A stretch of DNA of 64,000 bases from Actinokineospora globicatena (lineage in GTDB: Bacteria; Actinomycetota; Actinomycetes; Mycobacteriales; Pseudonocardiaceae). The stretch spans positions 2,994,630 through 3,058,629 of the forward strand of contig NZ_JAMTCR010000002.1 of NCBI RefSeq assembly GCF_024171945.1, in the 5' to 3' direction. The notes beneath the pieces were generated by a model. That model made no database searches, had not been told where the DNA came from, and was given only the letters and a program-made list of their open reading frames with translations. Positions 8,924-18,821 of the stretch are shown piece after piece. Made by a program: the position numbers and the translations under genes. Numbering within the stretch: position 1 is the stretch's first letter; every line of letters starts with the position of its first letter.

Positions 8924-9237
8924 CACGTGATGGTGCCCGGCCGCGGCCTCCTCCGCCGCCGGGTCGGTCCCGCGCGCCGGGTCTTTAGTCGTGATCAAGC
9001 TGTTTGGGCAATTAGCGGGTGGCGTGCGGCGTTTCCCCACCCGACGTGCCGATCCGCCGTCGCCGAGTCATCGACCGCGGTGATCAACGGTTGCCACAAG
9101 GCCGCCTTCCGGAGATCGACGAACATGGCGTAGCCCCTGGTCAGCGACCTGCTGGGCATTGTGCTCCCACCCTGTGAAGAGCCGTTGACGCGCGCGTGAC
9201 TATAGACAGGGACTGGCGGGTTTATGATAATTACAGT
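8924..9237. other. Intergenic region between vanR and chitinase
   Basis: No supported gene. It separates divergent vanR and the chitinase gene and must hold both promoters. TATGAT at 9223-9228 lies ten bases before the chitinase ATG and there is no purine-rich ribosome site between them. Confidence 0.4.
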
Positions 9238-10662
9238 ATGTGGAAAATGTCTTTACCGTCGAGATTATTGAAATCCCAGAGAGTGGTGATCGCGGCGGTT
9301 GCCAGTATTGCCATTGCCGCGGTGACCACGCTCGCGGTGGCCGGCACTGGACAGGCATCCGCCCAGCGGGCCGCGGCCCTCGTGGTCTGTGACGGCCCCG
9401 CGTGGGCCGAGGGCACCACGTACGCCGCGGGCGCCAAGGTCACCTACCAGTCGCGCGGGTACACCGCCAGGGTCGCGCACACCGCGTGGGCGGGCGCCGG
9501 GTGGAACCCCGCCGCCAGCAAGTCGCTGTGGACGGACCTGGGCGCCTGCGACGGCGTCCCGCCCACGACCACCACGACCCGGCCGACCACGACCACCACC
9601 CGGCCGACGACCACCACGACCACCCCGACCACCACCACGACAACAACGACGACGACCACGACCACCACCACGCCGACGACCACCACCACGACCGACCCCG
9701 GTGGCGAGACCTGCGCGGTGAAGTCGAAGCCCGCGGGCAAGGTCCTCGTCGGCTACTGGGAGAACTGGGACGGCGCGTCCAACGGCGTGCACCCGCCGTT
9801 CGGCTGGACGAGCATCGCCAACCCGGTGATCCGCCAGCACGGCTACAACGTGCTCAACGCCGCCTTCCCGGTGATCCGCTCCGACGGCACCGCGCTGTGG
9901 GAAGACGGCATGGACAGCACCGTCAAGGTCTCCACGCCCGCCGAGATGTGCGCGGCCAAGGCGCAGGGCCAGACGATCCTGATGTCGATCGGCGGCGCGA
10001 CCGCGGGCATCGACCTCAACTCCGCGACCGTGGCGGACAAGTTCGTGGCCACCATCGTGCCGATCCTGAAGAAGTACAACTTCGACGGCATCGACATCGA
10101 CATCGAGACCGGCCTCGCGGGCTCCGGCAACATCAACACGCCGTCGGCCTCGCAGGCCAACCTGATCCGCATCATCGACGGCGTGCTGGCCCAGATGCCG
10201 TCGAACTTCGGCCTGACCATGGCGCCGGAGACCGCGTACGTCACCGGCGGCAGCGTCACCTACGGCTCCATCTGGGGCGCGTACCTGCCGGTCATCAAGA
10301 AGTACGCGGACAACGGCAGGCTCTGGTGGCTGAACATGCAGTACTACAACGGGAGCATGTACGGCTGCAGCGGTGACTCCTACCAGGCGGCCACCGTCCA
10401 GGGCTTCGTCAAGCAGACCGAGTGCCTCAACCAGGGCCTGGTCATCCAGGGCACCACCATCAAGGTCCCCTACGACAAGCAGGTCCCCGGTCTGCCCGCG
10501 CAGCCGGGAGCGGGTGGCGGCTACATGACGCCCGCCCTGGTGTCCCAGGCGTGGAACAGCTTCGGCGGCAACCTCAAGGGTCTGATGACCTGGTCCCTCA
10601 ACTGGGACGGCTCCAAGAACTGGTCCTTCGGCGACAACGTCAGGTCCCTGCAGGGCCGCTGA
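9238..10662 (+). CDS. Secreted GH18 chitinase with N-terminal CBM5/12 domain
   Basis: A 474-residue exported chitinase. Residues 1-45 are a signal peptide (KSQRVV, hydrophobic core, cleavage near ASA). Next is a CBM5/12-type chitin-binding module with its aromatic residues (AWAEGTTYAAGAKVTYQSRG ... LWTDLGAC), then a linker of about 50 residues made almost entirely of Thr with a few Pro and Arg, then the GH18 domain. The catalytic motif is intact, FDGIDIDIE (DxxDxDxE), with the SIGG strand before it and the MxYxN-like segment LNMQYYN after it. This matches streptomycete ChiC/ChiD-like enzymes that cleave chitin outside the cell. The start is ATG 9238 or ATG 9247; neither has a ribosome site. 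A strong hairpin follows the stop. Confidence 0.94.
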   Translation: MWKMSLPSRLLKSQRVVIAAVASIAIAAVTTLAVAGTGQASAQRAAALVVCDGPAWAEGTTYAAGAKVTYQSRGYTARVAHTAWAGAGWNPAASKSLWTDLGACDGVPPTTTTTRPTTTTTRPTTTTTTPTTTTTTTTTTTTTTTPTTTTTTDPGGETCAVKSKPAGKVLVGYWENWDGASNGVHPPFGWTSIANPVIRQHGYNVLNAAFPVIRSDGTALWEDGMDSTVKVSTPAEMCAAKAQGQTILMSIGGATAGIDLNSATVADKFVATIVPILKKYNFDGIDIDIETGLAGSGNINTPSASQANLIRIIDGVLAQMPSNFGLTMAPETAYVTGGSVTYGSIWGAYLPVIKKYADNGRLWWLNMQYYNGSMYGCSGDSYQAATVQGFVKQTECLNQGLVIQGTTIKVPYDKQVPGLPAQPGAGGGYMTPALVSQAWNSFGGNLKGLMTWSLNWDGSKNWSFGDNVRSLQGR

Positions 10663-10685
10663 CCCGTCGACGACGGCGCTGATCC

Positions 10686-10725
10686 GGGCCCGTCCGGCCA
10701 CACACCTGAGTGGCCGGGCGGGCCC
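10686..10725 (+). terminator. Intrinsic-type terminator after chitinase
   Basis: Sixteen-base arms GGGCCCGTCCGGCCAC and GTGGCCGGGCGGGCCC around an eight-base loop, with one G-U pair and no other mismatch, 24 bases past the chitinase stop. It has a CTT tail rather than a U run, as is usual in actinomycetes. Confidence 0.75.
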
Positions 10726-11096
10726 CTTGCTGTCCCGGGGAGCCCGTTCGACGCCGCACCGACGTGACCGGGGTTCGCCGGTGCCGCGGTGCCGGTCGCG
10801 GAGTGGTGACCCGCCAGTAGCGGCCGCGGACCACAAGAGACCGTCCACAGGTTGCCGACGCCGCCGAACTTCACCCGTTCCGCGCAATCGGTGGTGTCTT
10901 CCTGCTGCCGAACAGACGAGTCGCCAGTGTCCCCTTCGGCCAGATGGCCGCTCTCGACCGCTGACCGGAAATCCTTGCGCTAAGCCGAAAAGACCAGTGC
11001 GATTCCAATCTTGGGAGCAATCGACTTCGGCGTCCTTCATGGATACTTCCGGGGACCGCACGCACGCGGCGAGTCGGCTGGAGGAGAGGGGCGTCG
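10726..11096. other. Promoter region of the peptide cluster
   Basis: No coding signal. The only clear element is the ribosome site GAGGAGAGG just before the ATG at 11097. Presumably carries the promoter for the operon that begins there. Confidence 0.35.
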
Positions 11097-12452
11097 ATGG
11101 GTGCGGAAGCGCAGACCGGTGGCGTCCGGGATGTCGCTGTGGTGGGCTCCGGCTTGTCCGGGTCGCTCATGGCGGTGTTGCTGGCCAAGCGCGGGTATCG
11201 GGTACAGGTGTTCGAACGCCGCCCCGATCCGCGTGTGCGGGGTGGCGACCACGGGCGGTCGATCAACCTGGGACTGTCCCAGCGGGGGATCACCGCGCTG
11301 CGGCACGCCGGGCTGCTCGACCGGGTGCTCGCGCACGCCGCCCCCATGCGCGGTCGGGTGGTGCACCTGCCCGATGGCGGCCTCGGCTACCACCCGTACG
11401 GCACCACCGATGACCAGATCCTGCGCTCGGTGCTCCGCCACGACCTGAACGTGGTCCTGCTGGACGCCGCCGAGGCCGCGGGCGTGGCGTTGCACTTCGG
11501 TGCGCGGCTGGTCGACCTGGACAAGGGCGACCCGGCGGTGACGCTGCGGTTCGAGGACGGCACGGTGGTCGAGGCGGACACCGTGATCGGTGCCGACGGC
11601 GCGTTCTCCACCGTGCGGGCACGCATGCAGCGCGGCGAACCCGCCGACTACCACCAGGAGTTCCTGCCCTGGGGCTACAAGGAGCTGTCCATAGCGGCCG
11701 GTGCGGTCGGCGACCAGCGCACGGACCCCGAGGCGTTGCACGTGTGGCCCGCCGACGGAGGTCTGGTCGTCGCGCACCCGAACGCCGACCGGTCGCTCAC
11801 CGGGACGATCTTCCTCCCGCTGACCGGCCCCGACAGCTTCGACACCCTCCGCACCCCCGACGCCGTGCGCGCGCTGGTCACCGAGCGCTTCCCGGACCTG
11901 ACCGACCTGGTGCCCGACGTCGTGGCGCAGTTCCTCAGCCAGCCGACCGGGCACCTGGTGACCGTGCGCACCGCGCCGTGGCACTGGCGCGGCCGGGTCG
12001 TGCTGCTCGGTGACGCCTGCCACGCGGTCTACCCGTTCTACGGGCAGGGGATGAACTCCGCGTTCGAGGACTGCGTGATCCTGGACGGCTGCCTGGACCG
12101 CAACCCGGGCGACCACGGCGCGGCGTTCGCCGAGTACCAGGCGATCCGCAAGGCGGACACCGACGTGCTGGCCGACCTGTCGGCGGCGAACTTCGTCGAG
12201 CTGCGCGACCGGTTGGCCTCGCCGCTGTTCCTGGCCCGCAAGAAGGCCGACCTCGCGCTCAACCGACTGCTCGGCCGCCGGTGGGTGCCGCTCTACACGA
12301 TGATCTCGCACACCACGACGCCGTACGCCGAGGCGTTGCGCTTGTCCCGCAGGCAGAACACGACTCTGGCCTGGCTCGCCGGTGCCGCCGCCACCGGTGC
12401 GGCCGCCGCGGGAACCCTCTTGCTTCGCCGCTTGTCGCGTCAGGGGAAATGA
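11097..12452 (+). CDS. Kynurenine 3-monooxygenase-like FAD monooxygenase
   Basis: A 451-residue class A flavoprotein monooxygenase. It has the Rossmann motif VVGSGLSGSLMAVLLAKRG, the segment GRSINLGLSQRG that is characteristic of kynurenine 3-monooxygenases, and the second FAD motif VVLLGDACHAVYPFYGQGMN. A C-terminal hydrophobic helix (TTLAWLAGAAATGAAAAGTL) ending in Arg/Lys recalls the membrane anchor of eukaryotic KMO. The family hydroxylates L-kynurenine to 3-hydroxykynurenine with NADPH and oxygen. In actinomycetes such enzymes feed 3-hydroxy-anthranilate units in actinomycin and pyrrolobenzodiazepine pathways. It heads a run of overlapping genes ending in an NRPS, so a precursor-supply role is likely; no kynureninase gene is seen in the window. 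Confidence 0.85.
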   Translation: MGAEAQTGGVRDVAVVGSGLSGSLMAVLLAKRGYRVQVFERRPDPRVRGGDHGRSINLGLSQRGITALRHAGLLDRVLAHAAPMRGRVVHLPDGGLGYHPYGTTDDQILRSVLRHDLNVVLLDAAEAAGVALHFGARLVDLDKGDPAVTLRFEDGTVVEADTVIGADGAFSTVRARMQRGEPADYHQEFLPWGYKELSIAAGAVGDQRTDPEALHVWPADGGLVVAHPNADRSLTGTIFLPLTGPDSFDTLRTPDAVRALVTERFPDLTDLVPDVVAQFLSQPTGHLVTVRTAPWHWRGRVVLLGDACHAVYPFYGQGMNSAFEDCVILDGCLDRNPGDHGAAFAEYQAIRKADTDVLADLSAANFVELRDRLASPLFLARKKADLALNRLLGRRWVPLYTMISHTTTPYAEALRLSRRQNTTLAWLAGAAATGAAAAGTLLLRRLSRQGK

Positions 12453-13129
12453 TGCTCACCAGTACCAACGACCCCGAGAGACTCCTGCTCGAGGTCGGCG
12501 ACATCGAGGACGACCTCCTCCCGCCGGAAGTGGCGCCCTACCGGGCGCAGCTGCGCACCGTCCTGGACTGGGCGCGGCAGTACCTCACCAGGCCGCACGA
12601 GAGCCTGGGCCGCAGGGGGAGCGTGTGCCCGTTCGTCCAGTCCTCATTGGACCGGGGACGGTTCTACCTCGCCGTCTACCCCGGTCACCCGGCCAGCCCC
12701 GGGGCGGTCGCCGAGGCGGTGCTGCCGTACCGGGACTGGTTCCTGGAACTGGCGCCGACCTCGGCCGGACAGGCCCAGCTCACCACGATCCTGGTGCTGT
12801 TCCCGGACTTGCCCACCCAGGACGTCGATCGGATGATCGACGGGTCGCAGGAGGCGCTCAAGACCGACTACGTCGACCGGGGCCTGATGATCGGCGAGTT
12901 CCACCAGGGCCCGCCGGACAAGGGCGGGCTGTGGAACCCGGACTTCCGGCCGCTGCGCAGCCCGGTGCCGCTGCTGGCGATCCGGCACATGGTGCCCACC
13001 GATTTCCCCTTCCTCACCGGCAACCGCGACCACGCCTCGGCGTACCTGCGCCGGTTCGCGAGCGAGCTGCCCGCGTCCGTCCGCGAGGCGATGGTGCGCG
13101 CGCTCGTCCGCGAACAGGTGGCCCTGTGA
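12449..13129 (+). CDS. Unknown protein of NRPS cluster (possibly DUF6875)
   Basis: A 226-residue soluble protein starting at ATG 12449, overlapping the monooxygenase stop as ATGA; a second ATG follows immediately. It contains the segments RRGSVCPFVQSSLDRGRFYL, LVLFPDLPTQDVDRMI, GLMIGEFHQGPPDKGGLWNP and PVPLLAIRHMVPTDFPFL. The conserved-looking Cys, His and Asp residues suggest an enzyme or ligand binder, but I do not recognise a characterised family. I think it belongs to the DUF6875 group, from memory only. It overlaps the following NRPS gene by four bases (GTGA). The coupling to both neighbours suggests it works with the monooxygenase or the peptide synthetase. Confidence 0.75.
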   Translation: MMLTSTNDPERLLLEVGDIEDDLLPPEVAPYRAQLRTVLDWARQYLTRPHESLGRRGSVCPFVQSSLDRGRFYLAVYPGHPASPGAVAEAVLPYRDWFLELAPTSAGQAQLTTILVLFPDLPTQDVDRMIDGSQEALKTDYVDRGLMIGEFHQGPPDKGGLWNPDFRPLRSPVPLLAIRHMVPTDFPFLTGNRDHASAYLRRFASELPASVREAMVRALVREQVAL

Positions 13130-16100
13130 CCTCGATCGCCCCGCAGTCCTTCGCCCAACGGCGGATGTGGTTCCTGGACGCGCTGTACCCGGGCTCACCG
13201 CTCTACAACGTCGCGTTCACGGTTCGGGTGCGCGGTCCGCTCGACCTGACGGCGTTGCGCGGCGCGCTCGACGTGCTGGTGGCCAGGCACGACGCGTTGC
13301 GCACGGTGTTCGCGGAGAGCGACGGCGAGCCGGTGCAGATCGTGCGGGGGGCTGGTTCCGCGGACGTGACCGTCGTGCCGGTGACCGGCTCGGCCGACGC
13401 TGAGCGGCTGATCGACGCTGAAGCACGCCGCCCGTTCGACCTCTCGACCGGCCCGCTGCTACGCGTCCTCGTGCTGCGGCTCGCCGACGACGACCACCAC
13501 GTCATGATCACGCTGCACCACATCGTCACCGACGGGTGGTCGCAGGCGGTGCTGTTCACCGAACTCAGCGCCGCCTACGCCGCTCTGGTGCGTGGCCACC
13601 AGCCCGAGCTGCCGCCACTTCCCTTGACCTACAGCGAGTACACCCGGTGGCAGCTTGAGGAGGCAAAGTCTCCGCTCGGTGAGCTATCACTTGAGTACTG
13701 GGTGGACGCGCTGCGGGGAGCGCCCGAACTACTTGCCCTGCCGACGGATCGTCCCCGGCCCGCCACACAGTCGTTTGAGGGAGCTGTCTACCGGAAGGTG
13801 ATGCCGTCGGCGGCGATCGCGGCGGCGCTGCCTGAACTCGGCGGCACGATGTTCATGGTGCTGCTGGCCGCGTACCAGGCGCTGCTGGCGCGCTACAGCG
13901 GCCAGGACGACATCGTGGTCGGCACAGCGGTCAACGGCCGCTCCCGCCCGGACGCCGAACCACTGGTCGGACTGTTCGTCAACACGATCCCGCTGCGCAC
14001 ATCCCTCGCGGGCGACCCGACATTCCGCGAGCTGGTCGCGCGGGTTCGGGACGTGGCACTCGACGGGATGAGCTACGCCGACGTGCCACTGGAGCGGATC
14101 GTCGCCGCGGTCACGCCGTCGCGTGGTCAGGGGCACGCCCCGGTGTTCCAGGTCGGGTTCACCGTGACCAACCTCCCTCCCACGGTGCTGGAGTTGGCCG
14201 GGGCCGAGGTGTCGGTGCCCGATTTCGTCACCTCCGGCACGGCGAAGGTCGACTTGATGGTCGCCGCCGCCGAGATCGGCGACGAGATGGTCGTGGACAT
14301 CGAGTACGACGTGGCGCTGTTCGACCGGTCGACCATCGAGGTGTTCGCCGACCGGTTCGCCCGGTTCACCGCCGCCGTGGTGGCCGCACCGGATACCCGG
14401 GTGCGCGACATCGATCTGACCACGGATGAGGAACGCATTGTCCCTGGTGGCGCGGACTTCTCACCCGCGCCGCTGGTTCCAGGATTGATCGCCGCGCGGT
14501 CGGAGTCGACGCCAGATGCTGTGGCGGTGGTGGACGGGGACCAGGTGCTGACCTATGGCGAGCTGTCCCTCCGGGCCAATGCCTTGGCATGGCGGCTGCG
14601 TGAACACGGGGTGGGGCCGGAGACCATTGTGGCACTGGGGTTCTCCGCGAGCGTGGAGGCCATTGTGGCTATTGTCGGGATTCATGCGGCGGGCGGTGCC
14701 TATCTGCCGGTCGATCCCTCGCACCCCACGGACCGGTTGGCCGCGCTGCTGGTCGATGCCGCTCCGTCCGTTCTGGTGACCAACTCGCCAGAGGCTTTCC
14801 CCGGGTATGCCGGGCCGGTGCTCGCGGTCGATGTCGATGAGGTGGAAACCGCACCACCGAACGACCTTGACCGTGACCACCTCGCCTATGTGATCTACAC
14901 GTCCGGCTCGACTGGGGCACCCAAGGGTGTCGCGGTGCAGCACGGGACGCTGGCCAACCTCGCGGCCGCCTTCGCGGACGCGCACCCGTTCGGTCCTGCC
15001 GACCGCGTGCTGATGATCCCGCCGCTGACGTTCGACGCCTCGGCTGGCGACGTGTTCCCGGCGTTGATCAGCGGGTCGGCGTTGGTGCTGTGCCACGACC
15101 CGGCTGCGCTGTCCGGCGCCGATGTGATCCGGCTGTGCGCGGAGCAGGACATCACGATGGTCGACACCGCGGCGCCGTTGTGGCGCAAGTGGACAGACGA
15201 CCTCATCGCGACCGGTGTTCCCGGCCCGTCGCCGTTGCGCACCATGATGGTCGGTGGGGATGCTGTCGATGTCGCAGCCGTGCGCGACTGGACCGCGTTG
15301 ACCGGAGTGACCCTTGTCAACCACTACGGCCCCACCGAGGCGACGGTGTGCGCGACCCTGCACGTCGCGGCAGGCGATGAACCCGGGACCCGGTTGCCGA
15401 TCGGCAAGCCGCTGCCCCACGTGCGCGCCTACGTCCTGGACGACGACCTTCGGCCGGTACTGGCGGGCCTTCCCGGCGAACTGTGCCTCGGCGGCGACAC
15501 CCTCGCCCGTGGCTATCTCGGGCGAGGTGACCTGACCGCTGACCGGTTCGTCCCAGATCCGTTTGGCCCACCGGGATCGCGGCTGTACCGGACCGGCGAC
15601 TTGGCCCGGTGGCGCCCGGGTGGCGTGTTGGAGTTTCTGGGGCGGGTCGACCGGCAGGTCAAGATTCGGGGCCACCGCGTCGAACCAGCCGAGATCGAAG
15701 CGGCCTGTCGGGTGCACCCGGACGTCGCCGACGCTCTCGTTGTCGCGCGGGCTGACGACCGGGGCGAGGTGGGTCTCGTCGCCTACGTCGTCTCGGACCA
15801 TCCGGCTGACCTGCGGGCGTTCCTACGCGCGTCGCTACCGGAGTACTTGGTGCCCAGCGAGTTCGTTGGTCTGGCTCAGTTCCCGGTGACGGGGAGTGGG
15901 AAACTCGACATGGCGGCCTTGCCGGAGCCAGTACGACAGCCCAAGGCCCTGGTGCGGCCGCGTTCGGCGACTGCCCGAGTACTGGCGGCCGAGTGGTCCG
16001 CGCTGCTCGGGGTGGACGCTGTCGGCGAAGACGACGACTTCTTCGCCCTGGGCGGGCATTCCCTGCTGGCCGCGCGGATGATCACCCGGGTCCGGCTCGC

Positions 16101-17379
16101 GCTCGACATCGACATCCCGTTGCGCGCGGTGTTCGACGCGTCCTCGCTCGGGGAGCTCGCCGCGATCATCGACCGCCAGTCACCCGCCGCCCAGGTCGAT
16201 CTGTGGGCGGAAGCGGTGCTGCCCGACGACATCCGGCCGACTCCGGGACCTTCCGCGATCGACCGGGCTAGTGCACCCGACACGATTCTGCTGACCGGGG
16301 CGACCGGATTCCTCGGTGGCTACCTGCTCGCTGATGCGTTGGCGCACACGACCGCGCGGGTGTACTGCCTGGTGCGCGCTGACTCCGAGGCGGATGCGCT
16401 GGCCCGGATCGAACGCGGGCTGCGGACATACGGACTCTGGACGCCGTCGGCCGCCGAGCGAATCGTTCCGGTGCCCGGTGATCTCGGCTCGCCCCGACTT
16501 GGCTTGACCGAGGACCGGTTCGACGAGCTCTCGCGCACGGTCGACACGATCATCCACTGTGGTGGAACCGTCCACTTCGCTCAGTCCTACGCGGAACTGA
16601 AGTCCGCCAACGTATCCGGCACGATCGAAGTGCTGCGCCTGGCCACCAGGCACGGCGGAATCCCGGTCCACTTCATCTCGACCCTCGGCGTCTACCCGCT
16701 GCACCTGCCAGGCACGATCACCGAGGGCGACATCCCGGACGAGCCCGACCAGCTGGAACGCGGCTACGAGCAAACGAAGTGGGTGGCGGACACCCTGGTC
16801 CGTGCCGCCGGAGACGCCGGTCTGCCGGTGACTGTCCACCGCCCAGCCCGAGTCACCGGCGACAGCCACACCGGCGCCAGTTCTGGCGCCGACCTGTTCG
16901 CCAGCGAACTCCGCGCCGTCACCGGACTGGGCGCCACCCCCGACCTGGACGTCGCCGAGGACATGGCCCCCGTCGACCACGTCGCCTCTGCCATCGGCTG
17001 GCTCTCCCGCCAACCCTCGGCCTACGGTCATAACTTCCACTTCTACAACTCGCGCACCATCACCTCCGCCACCATCGCCCAAACCCTCCGCGACCACGGC
17101 TACCCAGTCAGTCAGATCCCCTACTCCGACTGGTACGCCACTCTCCAGACCGCCGCAGCCACCTCTCCCGACCCAGCCCTCTCTGCCATCGCCGCGGCCT
17201 CCAACCCAACCCCAGACCTCCGCCTCCGCGAGTTCGACTGCACCACAACCGAAACCCGCCTGGCCGCAGCCGACATCATCTGCCCACCAGCCGACCAAGC
17301 CCTGCTCCACCGCTACCTGAACCACTTCATCCACGCGGGCCACCTCCCCGCCCCCGAGGTAACCCATGTTCCCTCATAG
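13126..17379 (+). CDS. NRPS module C-A-T with terminal thioester reductase
   Basis: A 1417-residue synthetase starting at the GTG at 13126. Domain order: condensation (residues 1-430, active site HHIVTDGWS near 130), adenylation (about 445-950: YTSGSTGAPKG near 590, NHYGPTEATV, YRTGDLARW, A10 lysine in GSGKLDMAAL), carrier ([16 protein letters not shown], Ser near 976) and reductase (LLTGATGFLGGYLL near 1055, catalytic Y-E-Q-T-K with Tyr1214). The R domain releases the bound peptide as an aldehyde or alcohol using NAD(P)H, so this is the last module. Reading the specificity positions by eye gives D-A-G-D-M-G-H-V-C-K. I cannot match this to a known amino acid; Asp at position 278 hints at a polar or basic substrate. 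Confidence 0.95.
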   Translation: MTSIAPQSFAQRRMWFLDALYPGSPLYNVAFTVRVRGPLDLTALRGALDVLVARHDALRTVFAESDGEPVQIVRGAGSADVTVVPVTGSADAERLIDAEARRPFDLSTGPLLRVLVLRLADDDHHVMITLHHIVTDGWSQAVLFTELSAAYAALVRGHQPELPPLPLTYSEYTRWQLEEAKSPLGELSLEYWVDALRGAPELLALPTDRPRPATQSFEGAVYRKVMPSAAIAAALPELGGTMFMVLLAAYQALLARYSGQDDIVVGTAVNGRSRPDAEPLVGLFVNTIPLRTSLAGDPTFRELVARVRDVALDGMSYADVPLERIVAAVTPSRGQGHAPVFQVGFTVTNLPPTVLELAGAEVSVPDFVTSGTAKVDLMVAAAEIGDEMVVDIEYDVALFDRSTIEVFADRFARFTAAVVAAPDTRVRDIDLTTDEERIVPGGADFSPAPLVPGLIAARSESTPDAVAVVDGDQVLTYGELSLRANALAWRLREHGVGPETIVALGFSASVEAIVAIVGIHAAGGAYLPVDPSHPTDRLAALLVDAAPSVLVTNSPEAFPGYAGPVLAVDVDEVETAPPNDLDRDHLAYVIYTSGSTGAPKGVAVQHGTLANLAAAFADAHPFGPADRVLMIPPLTFDASAGDVFPALISGSALVLCHDPAALSGADVIRLCAEQDITMVDTAAPLWRKWTDDLIATGVPGPSPLRTMMVGGDAVDVAAVRDWTALTGVTLVNHYGPTEATVCATLHVAAGDEPGTRLPIGKPLPHVRAYVLDDDLRPVLAGLPGELCLGGDTLARGYLGRGDLTADRFVPDPFGPPGSRLYRTGDLARWRPGGVLEFLGRVDRQVKIRGHRVEPAEIEAACRVHPDVADALVVARADDRGEVGLVAYVVSDHPADLRAFLRASLPEYLVPSEFVGLAQFPVTGSGKLDMAALPEPVRQPKALVRPRSATARVLAAEWSALLGVDAVGEDDDFFALGGHSLLAARMITRVRLALDIDIPLRAVFDASSLGELAAIIDRQSPAAQVDLWAEAVLPDDIRPTPGPSAIDRASAPDTILLTGATGFLGGYLLADALAHTTARVYCLVRADSEADALARIERGLRTYGLWTPSAAERIVPVPGDLGSPRLGLTEDRFDELSRTVDTIIHCGGTVHFAQSYAELKSANVSGTIEVLRLATRHGGIPVHFISTLGVYPLHLPGTITEGDIPDEPDQLERGYEQTKWVADTLVRAAGDAGLPVTVHRPARVTGDSHTGASSGADLFASELRAVTGLGATPDLDVAEDMAPVDHVASAIGWLSRQPSAYGHNFHFYNSRTITSATIAQTLRDHGYPVSQIPYSDWYATLQTAAATSPDPALSAIAAASNPTPDLRLREFDCTTTETRLAAADIICPPADQALLHRYLNHFIHAGHLPAPEVTHVPS

Positions 17380-17480
17380 GCCACGTCTCATCGGTGTCGG
17401 AGTCTCGCCCGTTCGACCACGCGTCGGGTCTCTTCAGAGCGACGGCGATCCGGCCTCGGCGGGCTACCCGGAGGTGACCC

Positions 17481-18821
17481 ATGCGCACTGACGGCATCTC
17501 CAGGTTCGCCGCTATTTGGGCCGGGCAGCTGGTTTCGATCGCGGGTACTGGGATCACGGGGTTCGTGCTGGGCGTGTGGGTGTTCCAGCTCACCGGGTCG
17601 GCCACCAGGTTCGGGCTGATCATGCTGCTGGAGGCGGTGGCCGCGATCGCCGTGGCGCCGGTCGCCGGGATGGTTGTGGACCGGGTCGATCGGCGGGCGG
17701 TCCTGGTGGTGTCCGACATCGTGGCGGCAGGGGCCACCGGGGTGCTGCTGGCGCTCGTCGCCGGTGGTCACCTCCAGGTGTGGCACGTCTACCCGATCGC
17801 CGTGGTGACCGCGATGTGCGCGACGTTCCGGATGGTCGCGTTCACCACGATGCTGCCGCTCCTGGTGCCCGAGCAGCACCTCGGCCGGGCCAACGGCTTG
17901 GCGCAGACGCTCCCGGCGGTGCAGATCGCCGCCCCGCTCGCGGCCGGTGGTCTGCTCGCGGCGGTGGGACTGCGCGGGGTGGTGTTGATAGACCTGTGCA
18001 CCTACGTCGTGGCGCTCGCGATCACCGTGGTCGTCGGCCTGCCGGAGCGAGCGGTCCGCCCGGACCGTGCCGGGCAGGTGGGGGAGAGCACCTGGGCGGA
18101 GCTGACCGGCGGATGGCGGGAGCTGCGCCGCAGACCTGGCCTGCTGCACGTCATGCTGCTGCTCGGCGGCTTCCACCTCGCCGCAGGGATGGCCGGGGTG
18201 CTGGTCCAGCCGCTGATCCTGACCTTCGCCGGACCGTCGACGCTCGGCGTGCTGATGTTCGTTGGCGGCGCGGGCATGTTCGCGGGCAGCGCCGTGATGA
18301 CCGCGTGGGGAGGTCCGGCCCGACGGATGACCGGTGTGCGAACATTCCTCGCGGTAGCCGGGATCGCCCTCGCCCTGCACTCACTCGCCCCGTCGGCGCT
18401 GCTCATCGGAGTGCTGGCCCCCGCGTTCCTCTTCACCCTCCCGATCATCACCGGCAGCGCGATGTCCCTGCTGCAGAGCAAGGTCGACCCCGCCGCCCTC
18501 GGTCGCGTCATGGCAGGCGCCCGGATGACCGCTCAAGGCGGCACCGCGCTCGGCTTCGCCGCCGCCGGACCACTGGCAGACCTGATCTTCGAGCCCATGC
18601 TGGCCCCCGGTGGCGCCCTCGCGGGCTCGATCGGCACCGTGATCGGCACCGGCGACGGCCGAGGCATCGCGCTGATCTTCGCCATCACCGGCATCACCCT
18701 CATCGCCCTTGCCGTGTGGGCCACCACTTCCCCCGCCCTCCGCACCGTCGACGACATACCCGACCTGCTGACTACCAACACCGACGAAGGGCTAGCTGAT
18801 GCTCGACCTGCCGCAGGCTGA
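17481..18821 (+). CDS. MFS transporter
   Basis: A 446-residue major facilitator protein with about twelve hydrophobic helices and the loop 2-3 motif [15 protein letters not shown] typical of the family. The C-terminal 60 residues are more polar, and the last 23 bases overlap the next NRPS gene. It resembles enterobactin or macrolide exporters of the DHA3-like kind ([20 protein letters not shown] at the N-terminus). Location between two NRPS genes suggests it exports the peptide or gives self-protection. There is a 101-bp gap after the C-A-T-R gene. Confidence 0.9.
   Translation: MRTDGISRFAAIWAGQLVSIAGTGITGFVLGVWVFQLTGSATRFGLIMLLEAVAAIAVAPVAGMVVDRVDRRAVLVVSDIVAAGATGVLLALVAGGHLQVWHVYPIAVVTAMCATFRMVAFTTMLPLLVPEQHLGRANGLAQTLPAVQIAAPLAAGGLLAAVGLRGVVLIDLCTYVVALAITVVVGLPERAVRPDRAGQVGESTWAELTGGWRELRRRPGLLHVMLLLGGFHLAAGMAGVLVQPLILTFAGPSTLGVLMFVGGAGMFAGSAVMTAWGGPARRMTGVRTFLAVAGIALALHSLAPSALLIGVLAPAFLFTLPIITGSAMSLLQSKVDPAALGRVMAGARMTAQGGTALGFAAAGPLADLIFEPMLAPGGALAGSIGTVIGTGDGRGIALIFAITGITLIALAVWATTSPALRTVDDIPDLLTTNTDEGLADARPAAG

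Noticed and set aside
9560..9700. ACC-rich tandem repeat as a regulatory or CRISPR-like array
   Set aside because: It encodes the poly-Thr linker between chitinase domains in frame.
9444..9740. Valine-rich minus-strand frame
   Set aside because: It is the reverse of the Thr linker of the chitinase; ACC read backward gives GTG/GTV codons.
12382..13125. Upstream extension of the C-A-T-R synthetase frame
   Set aside because: The open frame overlaps the preceding gene in another frame; homology to condensation domains starts right after GTG 13126.
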